This document shows, piece after piece, positions 5,348 to 10,134 of a DNA stretch of 10,134 bases. Positions within the stretch are counted from its first letter, which is position 1. Every line of letters starts with the position of its first letter. Position numbers and translations under genes: made by a program. Under the pieces are notes generated by a model that saw nothing but the letters and a program-made list of their open reading frames with translations, was not told where the DNA came from and did no database searches. This DNA comes from CBFDBT01 sp965603115 (GTDB lineage: Bacteria > Pseudomonadota > Alphaproteobacteria > Sphingomonadales > Kordiimonadaceae): positions 1 to 10,134 of the forward strand of contig CBFDBT010000097.1 of assembly GCA_965603115.1 (NCBI GenBank), read 5' to 3'.

Positions 5348-7603
5348 TTAGGTGTCATGGGTATCTAAAGTGTTTCTAACGGCATTTGCAAGGTCAGTAA
5401 AACTATAGGGTTTAGCGAGTAATGTTTCCGACAATTTAAGTAATTCCACATCAGTTTCATCAAGATAGTCTTCACGGTGTCTTGTAAAGCCACTGGTTAA
5501 GAGTATTTTTATAGTGGGTCGAAGGCTATATGCTGAGAGTGCTAATTGATATCCATCAACATTATCTGGCATGACGACGTCACTAAACATAAGATCAATG
5601 GGCCGATCACTTTGGAGAATAGATAAAGCATCATTTACATTAGATGTTGCAATTATAGTGTAGCCCAATTGCTTCAATTGAATTTTTGCAAGTTTTGCAA
5701 GGTCTTTTTCATCATCAACGACCAATATTGTTTCATTTCCATGAGGTAAGGTATCTTTAGAAATCGGTGCTGACCCTTCCGCTTGAAGGTCACAAAAGTT
5801 GTCGACTATCACTTCGCAATTTAGGGCTCTGGGAATATAGAGATTGAAGGTTGAGCCTTTGTCCACTTCAGAATGAATGTTCATATGACCCTTGGAGCGT
5901 ATAATAAAACCATGGATCATGCTAAGGCCGAGTCCTGTGCCTTGATCTAAGGATTTGGTAGTAAAAAAGGGCTCCAGCACCTTTTCCATAATATCACTGC
6001 TCATACCTGTGCCCGTGTCGCTAACAGAGATTAAAACATGCTCACCAACCTTACTCTCTGGATAAAGCTCAGTATGTTGTTGGTCTAACACTGTGTTTTG
6101 TGTTTCTATTAAGAGCGTACCGCCATTGGGCATTGCATCCCGTGCATTGATAGCAAGATTTAAAAGTGCGTCTTCTAGATCGCCTTTGTTAAGGTCCACC
6201 GTCCATACATTTGTCGCTAGTTTGTTTTCTATCTTGATTGATGAAGTAAGCGTTTTTTTAATTAGCTCCTCCATTTGCTTAATGCTTTCATTTACAGATA
6301 TTGGTTCTGAATCAGACGAAGAGGTGCGAGAGAACCTTAGCAATTTAGACGTTAGAGTGGCGCCTCTCTTGGCGCCTTTACTAGCGGTTTTTACGCGCTT
6401 TAAAGCTTTGGGGTCATTTTCTACCATCATTTCAAGTATTTCTAGATTACCCATAATGATGCCGAGAATGTTATTAAAATCATGGGCAATACCACCCGTT
6501 AGCTGTCCGACAGCATTCATTTTATGCGTTTGTCTTAGCTGTTCTTCTGTATGCTTGCGGCTAGTCACGTCAGTTCTTATGGCAATATATTGATTGATCT
6601 CACCTTTTTCATCCGTCAAAGGCGCTATGGTTGTTTCCAGCCAGTATAATGAACCATCTTTGGCCTTGTTGCAGATTTCTCCATTCCATATGTTGCCGCT
6701 GGAGATGGATTCCCACATGTTTTTGTAATCATCCTGGCTGTGATACCCAGACTTTAATAAACGAGGATTTTGTCCGATTAACTCTTGGCGTGTATAGCCT
6801 GATATTGTGCAGAACTTATCATTCACATATAAAATTGCACCAGTGCGGTCTGTAACAACCACGAGGGCATGTTCATCCAAGGCGCGTTTTTGATCCAGCA
6901 ATTCTCTTTCATGGGCTCTAAATTCAGTGATATCCTGCGCCAGTGAAGCAAACCCTATAGAACTGCCATCATCTCCTGTCAGCGCGGTGTTGAACCATTC
7001 ACAGACGATTGTTCGGCCATCTTTGGTGATGTTTTCATTGATGCTGTGATTGCCGCCTTTATGGCTTACAAGGTCAAAAAAAACATTGTCGATCTGATCA
7101 TGTAATTTTTTGGGAACAATAAGCTTTAAGGCATTTTGTCCAATGGCCTCATCCTTGCTAAACCCAAAAATACGCTCAGCTGAATTGTTCCATTCTATAC
7201 ACTCGAAATTTTCATTCCACAGGATGGCCGCAAGGGGTGTGTTTTCAATATGAGTAGACAGCCTTCGCTGGGTATCCTCTGATTCTGTTTTCATTTGATT
7301 ATGTTTGTAAACAATGAATGCTGTGATCCATAACATTATCAACACAAGAGCGTGATTAATGATTGCTGCCCATGGTTCGCTGCTGGATGAGGATATATAA
7401 TGAGCCGTGACAGTTAATGCCGTGCATATCATAGCCAATGTAAAAACGTGTCGCTTCATCGGGAGCCAAATACCAAGAAGAGGTAGGGCGATGTAAGGGA
7501 TGCCACTCGCTACGCCGAGGGGCAATGATAGGTCGATGACAAAGGCAAGAACAACAAGCAAGGCTGATAAGATGATTAGTCTGAGCGGAATAGTATTATA
7601 CAT
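5348..7603 (-). CDS. Membrane hybrid histidine kinase: 4 TM, PAS-PAS, HisKA, HATPase, receiver
   Basis: This 751-residue protein begins with about four hydrophobic segments (roughly 7-29, 32-48, 54-72, 80-99) that have only short loops, so the membrane part could itself sense or merely anchor. Two PAS domains follow (about 112-228 and 240-350, the second with a PAC motif). HisKA has the phosphoacceptor H374 in GGIAHDFNN. The ATPase shows the N box (N486 in NLAINARDAM), the G1 box DTGTGM (529-534), the F box near F546-F547, and the G2 box GTGLGL (555-560). The C-terminal receiver (about 624-745) has D630/D631, phosphoacceptor D675, T703 and K731. All catalytic residues are present, so it should autophosphorylate and pass phosphate to D675; onward transfer would need a phosphotransferase not seen here, or direct transfer to the nearby regulators. 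The ribosome-binding site is weak (GGGGG, 11 bases upstream). The PAS ligand is unknown. Confidence 0.93.
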   Translation of the reverse strand: MYNTIPLRLIILSALLVVLAFVIDLSLPLGVASGIPYIALPLLGIWLPMKRHVFTLAMICTALTVTAHYISSSSSEPWAAIINHALVLIMLWITAFIVYKHNQMKTESEDTQRRLSTHIENTPLAAILWNENFECIEWNNSAERIFGFSKDEAIGQNALKLIVPKKLHDQIDNVFFDLVSHKGGNHSINENITKDGRTIVCEWFNTALTGDDGSSIGFASLAQDITEFRAHERELLDQKRALDEHALVVVTDRTGAILYVNDKFCTISGYTRQELIGQNPRLLKSGYHSQDDYKNMWESISSGNIWNGEICNKAKDGSLYWLETTIAPLTDEKGEINQYIAIRTDVTSRKHTEEQLRQTHKMNAVGQLTGGIAHDFNNILGIIMGNLEILEMMVENDPKALKRVKTASKGAKRGATLTSKLLRFSRTSSSDSEPISVNESIKQMEELIKKTLTSSIKIENKLATNVWTVDLNKGDLEDALLNLAINARDAMPNGGTLLIETQNTVLDQQHTELYPESKVGEHVLISVSDTGTGMSSDIMEKVLEPFFTTKSLDQGTGLGLSMIHGFIIRSKGHMNIHSEVDKGSTFNLYIPRALNCEVIVDNFCDLQAEGSAPISKDTLPHGNETILVVDDEKDLAKLAKIQLKQLGYTIIATSNVNDALSILQSDRPIDLMFSDVVMPDNVDGYQLALSAYSLRPTIKILLTSGFTRHREDYLDETDVELLKLSETLLAKPYSFTDLANAVRNTLDTHDT

Positions 7604-7738
7604 ATTGCGAAAGCCCCCAAGAAAAACACTAACGTTGGCTAGATAGTTTCATGCTCGATAAAAATAGAAATTAAATTTTAATCTACATTAACCTATAGAA
7701 GGCGAATTAATATAAAGTTAAATACATCAGGTCAGAAA
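7604..7738. other. Divergent promoter region between kinase and the 42-codon frame
   Basis: This short AT-rich region separates the minus-strand kinase from plus-strand genes. On the plus strand it holds the promoter listed at 7688-7716. For the kinase I see only a weak minus-strand candidate, TTAATG then TCTATT at 17 bases. No operator-like repeat of the TGTA type was found here. Confidence 0.5.
7688..7716 (+). promoter_or_regulatory. Probable sigma-70-type promoter
   Basis: TTAACC (7688-7693, four of six matches to the -35 consensus) is followed after exactly 17 bases by TATAAA (7711-7716, five of six matches to the -10 consensus). Transcription would start near 7723, about 16 bases before the small reading frame at 7739 and 180 bases before the aldehyde dehydrogenase. 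Confidence 0.5.
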
Positions 7739-7867
7739 ATGATTGACCATTTAGTCGAAAACATAGATCAAATCGTAGCTATTAATACTGAATATAAAGA
7801 TGCAGTTATTATATCTCAAAAAGAGATAGAGCTAGATTTTAATAAACGATTGACTAATCTGAAATAG
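7739..7867 (+). CDS. Small protein of 42 residues, unrecognised
   Basis: ATG at 7739 opens 42 codons ending in TAG at 7865-7867. It begins MIDHLVENIDQIVAINTEYK and continues as a charged, amphipathic, probably helical peptide with regularly placed Ile, Val, Leu and Phe and no Cys, Trp, Pro or Gly. AGG (7729-7731) lies seven bases before the start, and the best promoter in the region ends 23 bases upstream of it. The stop lies 36 bases before the aldehyde dehydrogenase start, so the two could share a message. I recognise no family, and there is no signal peptide or membrane segment. Possible roles are a small binding or regulatory protein, or a translated leader for the downstream gene. A chance open frame in AT-rich DNA cannot be excluded, although the promoter, ribosome-binding site and composition together favour a real gene. 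Confidence 0.5.
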   Translation: MIDHLVENIDQIVAINTEYKDAVIISQKEIELDFNKRLTNLK

Positions 7868-7903
7868 TAAGGTCAATTTATGGCTTTATGAAGGAAAAAC
7901 ACC

Positions 7904-9331
7904 ATGGATCATGCGCTACAATTCTATATTAACGGTGAATGGGTTGACCCCACCACGCCAAAAACACTTGATGTTATTAACCCTGCTACCGAACAATCAA
8001 TGGGGCAGATCAGCCTTGGCAGTTCAGCAGACGTTGATAAAGCCGTGGCCGCGGCTAAAGAAGCTTTTAAAAGCTATAGCCAGACCAGCCGTGAAGAGCG
8101 CATTGGCTATCTAGAGAAAATCATCGAAGGCTACAAGGCCCGTATGGGCGATATAGGTAACGCTATCTGTGATGAGATGGGTGCTCCGATGGCGCTGGCA
8201 CAAGGGTCACAGGCGGGTGCGGGTTATGCACATTTTGCCTCAGCGCTTGAAGCTCTTAAAACATATGAATTTGAAAGCGAACTCGGTAACTCTCGTATAA
8301 TGCATGAGCCTATCGGCGTTTGCGGTCTGATCACGCCGTGGAATTGGCCAATGAACCAAATTGCCCACAAAGTAGGCCCGGCACTTGCTTGCGGCTGCAC
8401 AATGATTTTAAAGCCAAGTGAAATTGCCCCGTTTGACGCGATCATTATGGCTGAAATTATCGATGAAGCTGGTCTGCCTGCAGGTGTCTTTAACCTTGTG
8501 AATGGTGACGGCCCAACGGTTGGTGAAGCCATGTCAGCCCACAAAGATATCGACATGATGTCCTTTACTGGCTCAACGCGTGCTGGAACAGCCGTTGCAC
8601 GCGCCTCCGCTGCCACCGTAAAGCGCGTAGCACAGGAACTAGGCGGCAAGTCTCCCAACATCATCCTTGACGATGCCAATATGGAACAAGCTATCACTGT
8701 CAGCGTACTGACAATGATGAACAACACGGGCCAAAGCTGTAATGCACCTAGCCGTATGCTGGTGCCGGCAAGCCGCTTGGAAGAAGTTAAAGAAATTGCG
8801 GTCAGAGTGGCTGAAGGCATTGTCACAGGTAACCCGCGGGACGAAGCCACCACGATGGGGCCTGTGGTATCAGAGCTGCAATGGAACAAAATTCAGGACC
8901 TGATTAACAAAGGCATCGAAGAAGGCTGTGAAGTTATCACCGGCGGCCCTGGCAAACCCGAAGGCCTCGAGACTGGCTATTATGTCAAGCCAACCATCTT
9001 TGCTGGCGTGACAAACGATAAGACCATCGCTATGGAAGAAATCTTCGGCCCTGTCTTTGCCATCATGACATATGACAGTGAAGATGAAGCCATTGAGATT
9101 GCTAATGATACAGACTATGGCCTGTCTGCCTATGTTTCATCGACCAACATTGACCATGCTAACTCTGTTGCTCGACGTCTGCGTGCCGGTAACGTGCATA
9201 TCAATGGTCAGTGGGGCACTAAGCCTACGCCATTTGGTGGCTACAAACAGTCCGGTAATGGCCGCGAAGGCGGTGTCTTTGGCTTTGAGGATTTCCTCGA
9301 AATTAAAGCCGTGATGGGATATTACGAGTAA
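7904..9331 (+). CDS. NAD(P)-dependent aldehyde dehydrogenase (ALDH superfamily)
   Basis: This 475-residue cytoplasmic enzyme oxidises an aldehyde to the carboxylic acid using NAD+ or NADP+. All core residues are visible: N147 in TPWNWP (oxyanion hole), K170 in LKPSE (cofactor), FTGSTRAG (221-228, Rossmann loop), general base E245 in QELGGKSPN, nucleophile C279 in NNTGQSCNAPSRM, and E379 in EEIFGPV (cofactor ribose). Length is normal and nothing is missing. The GQSCNAPSRM context resembles ALDHs related to CddD/SSP0762-type enzymes, many uncharacterised, so the substrate is left open. The start has AAGGA eight bases upstream. A strong terminator follows the gene. Codons look more GC-rich than in the signalling genes to the left, consistent with higher expression or a different origin. 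A long open antisense frame over its middle is a by-product of this codon pattern. Confidence 0.95.
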   Translation: MDHALQFYINGEWVDPTTPKTLDVINPATEQSMGQISLGSSADVDKAVAAAKEAFKSYSQTSREERIGYLEKIIEGYKARMGDIGNAICDEMGAPMALAQGSQAGAGYAHFASALEALKTYEFESELGNSRIMHEPIGVCGLITPWNWPMNQIAHKVGPALACGCTMILKPSEIAPFDAIIMAEIIDEAGLPAGVFNLVNGDGPTVGEAMSAHKDIDMMSFTGSTRAGTAVARASAATVKRVAQELGGKSPNIILDDANMEQAITVSVLTMMNNTGQSCNAPSRMLVPASRLEEVKEIAVRVAEGIVTGNPRDEATTMGPVVSELQWNKIQDLINKGIEEGCEVITGGPGKPEGLETGYYVKPTIFAGVTNDKTIAMEEIFGPVFAIMTYDSEDEAIEIANDTDYGLSAYVSSTNIDHANSVARRLRAGNVHINGQWGTKPTPFGGYKQSGNGREGGVFGFEDFLEIKAVMGYYE

Positions 9332-9369
9332 GTTTTTAATCGTATAAAACGATAAGATAGATTAAAAAT

Positions 9370-9412
9370 AAGACGGCTGGTGCGGGGTTAAATCTGCTCA
9401 GTCGTCTTTTTT
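9370..9412 (+). terminator. Rho-independent terminator of the aldehyde dehydrogenase
   Basis: AAGACGGCTG (9370-9379) pairs with CAGTCGTCTT (9399-9408) over ten positions, nine Watson-Crick and one G-U, around a 19-base loop. The stem runs into six T residues (9407-9412). It begins 39 bases after the dehydrogenase stop codon and ends 27 bases before the glpD start, so the two genes are probably separate units or linked only by read-through. Confidence 0.85.
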
Positions 9413-9439
9413 AGGTCAAGAAAGACGAATATTTATTTT

Positions 9440-10134
9440 ATGACAAAAACCACGGATATATTCATTATTGGAGGCGGAATTAATGGCGTTGGTATAGCTA
9501 GAGATGCTGCGGGTTGTGGACAAAAGGTCATGTTGGTTGAGCAATCTGATCTTGCCAGTGCTACGTCGTCTGCAAGCTCAAAGCTAATTCATGGTGGTTT
9601 ACGATATCTCGAACATTATGAGTTTAACTTGGTAAGAAAATCCCTGAAAGAAAGAGAAACCCTCTGGAAAATAGCCCCTCACCTTATATCACCACTAAGA
9701 TTTACCTTGCCACACCACAGGGCCATGCGGTCTGCTTTTGTGTTGCGCTTGGGTTTGTTTTTATATGACCATCTTGGAGGGCGCAAACTTTTACCTGTTT
9801 CTAAGGCAGTGCACTTTCAACGGGCAGACACCGTTTCTCCCCTGAAGCCAAAGTTTAAACGTGGATTTGAATATTCAGACTGCAGGGTTGACGATGCGCG
9901 TCTAGTAGTGGTGAACGCTTTAGGTGCCGCTGAACGCGGTGCAACAATTCTAACACGGCACACATTCATGTCGGCCACTCGCAAGGCTGGTTGGTGGCAT
10001 ATTGAGGTCAAAACTGACAAAGGCGAAATCCTGAAAATAAAATCTAAGATATTGGTCAATGCCGCAGGGCCTTGGGTGGAAAAAGTCTTAAAAAATATAT
10101 CATCTTTACATCCTTACTTAAAAAAAATTAATCC
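9440..10134 (+). CDS. glpD: Aerobic glycerol-3-phosphate dehydrogenase (FAD), N-terminal part
   Basis: I translated this by hand; the frame runs open from ATG 9440 to the right edge (231 residues of a family usually near 500 or more). GlpD oxidises sn-glycerol 3-phosphate to dihydroxyacetone phosphate at the inner membrane and passes electrons through FAD to quinone. The N-terminus has the dinucleotide-binding fold (IIGGGINGVGIARDAA, glycines 11-18) with ribose-binding E34. The family signatures follow: ATSSASSKLIHGGLRYLEHY (41-60), LGLFLYDHLGG near residues 102-112, and FEYSDCRVDDARLV near 142-155. These match E. coli GlpD closely from memory. The ribosome-binding site is weak (AAGAAAG, about 13 bases upstream) and I see no clear promoter after the terminator, so its expression may rely on an unrecognised promoter or read-through. 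Catalytic residues of the C-terminal half cannot be checked. Confidence 0.93.
   Translation, partial: MTKTTDIFIIGGGINGVGIARDAAGCGQKVMLVEQSDLASATSSASSKLIHGGLRYLEHYEFNLVRKSLKERETLWKIAPHLISPLRFTLPHHRAMRSAFVLRLGLFLYDHLGGRKLLPVSKAVHFQRADTVSPLKPKFKRGFEYSDCRVDDARLVVVNALGAAERGATILTRHTFMSATRKAGWWHIEVKTDKGEILKIKSKILVNAAGPWVEKVLKNISSLHPYLKKIN

Noticed and set aside
5345..5371. 7-bp inverted repeat ACTTTAG / CTAAAGT at the convergent gene ends, a possible two-way terminator
   Set aside because: The stem is short and AT-rich, it overlaps the end of the kinase coding sequence, and no T-run follows.
6093..6593. A 166-codon plus-strand frame antisense to the kinase
   Set aside because: It overlaps the HisKA and ATPase coding region, whose motifs are intact, and its translation shows no domain or ribosome-binding site.
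8224..8889. A 221-codon open frame antisense to the aldehyde dehydrogenase
   Set aside because: It lies fully inside a gene with every catalytic motif intact, its product is rich in Ser, Ala and Ile without recognisable domains, and it follows the codon periodicity of the sense gene.
1..10134. CRISPR arrays, insertion sequences, tRNA or rRNA genes, phage genes, toxin-antitoxin pairs
   Set aside because: Reading both strands, I saw no regularly spaced repeats of array size, no transposase motifs, no cloverleaf ending and no paired small toxin-like genes.

Overview
The window reads like a chromosomal stretch of a Gram-negative bacterium, most likely a marine alphaproteobacterium. The evidence is indirect: a long charged helix between HAMP and the signalling domain of the chemoreceptor, an AHDFNN-type PAS hybrid kinase with a C-terminal receiver, and the style of the FAD glycerol-3-phosphate dehydrogenase. 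No rRNA, tRNA, phage, transposon or CRISPR array was seen.

Layout. (1) 1-697, minus strand: the N-terminal 232 residues of an exported Asp-box (BNR) beta-propeller protein, cut by the left edge. (2) 698-1112: mostly non-coding, holding a possible broken small reading frame and a 16-bp hairpin. (3) 4218 down to 1113, minus strand: a probable three-gene operon of a lone receiver protein, a nitrate/nitrite-sensing-type (NIT) chemoreceptor and a small degenerate hemerythrin. (4) 4219-4551: a very AT-rich divergent control region with three TGTA repeats spaced exactly 10 bp apart, a 12-bp palindrome and a perfect 13-bp hairpin. (5) 4552-5328, plus strand: an OmpR-family response regulator. (6) 7603 down to 5348, minus strand, convergent with it: a membrane hybrid histidine kinase (four predicted membrane spans, two PAS domains, HisKA, HATPase, receiver). 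(7) 7604-7903: a divergent promoter region with a good -35/-10 pair and an unlisted 42-codon reading frame. (8) 7904-9331, plus strand: an NAD(P)-dependent aldehyde dehydrogenase with a clear rho-independent terminator. (9) 9440 to the right edge, plus strand: the first 231 residues of aerobic glycerol-3-phosphate dehydrogenase GlpD.

How the genes may work together. The centre (about 1.1-7.6 kb) is a dense signalling block of two response regulators, one chemoreceptor, one hybrid kinase and a diiron-protein relative. The lone receiver looks more like the receiver at the C-terminus of the neighbouring hybrid kinase than like a typical CheY, so kinase, lone receiver and OmpR-type regulator could form one branched phosphorelay. 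The NIT receptor and the hemerythrin-like protein point to nitrogen oxides, oxygen or redox state as candidate inputs, but this is inference. The flanking metabolic genes (aldehyde dehydrogenase, GlpD) look like separate units, and their codons look more GC-rich than those of the signalling block.
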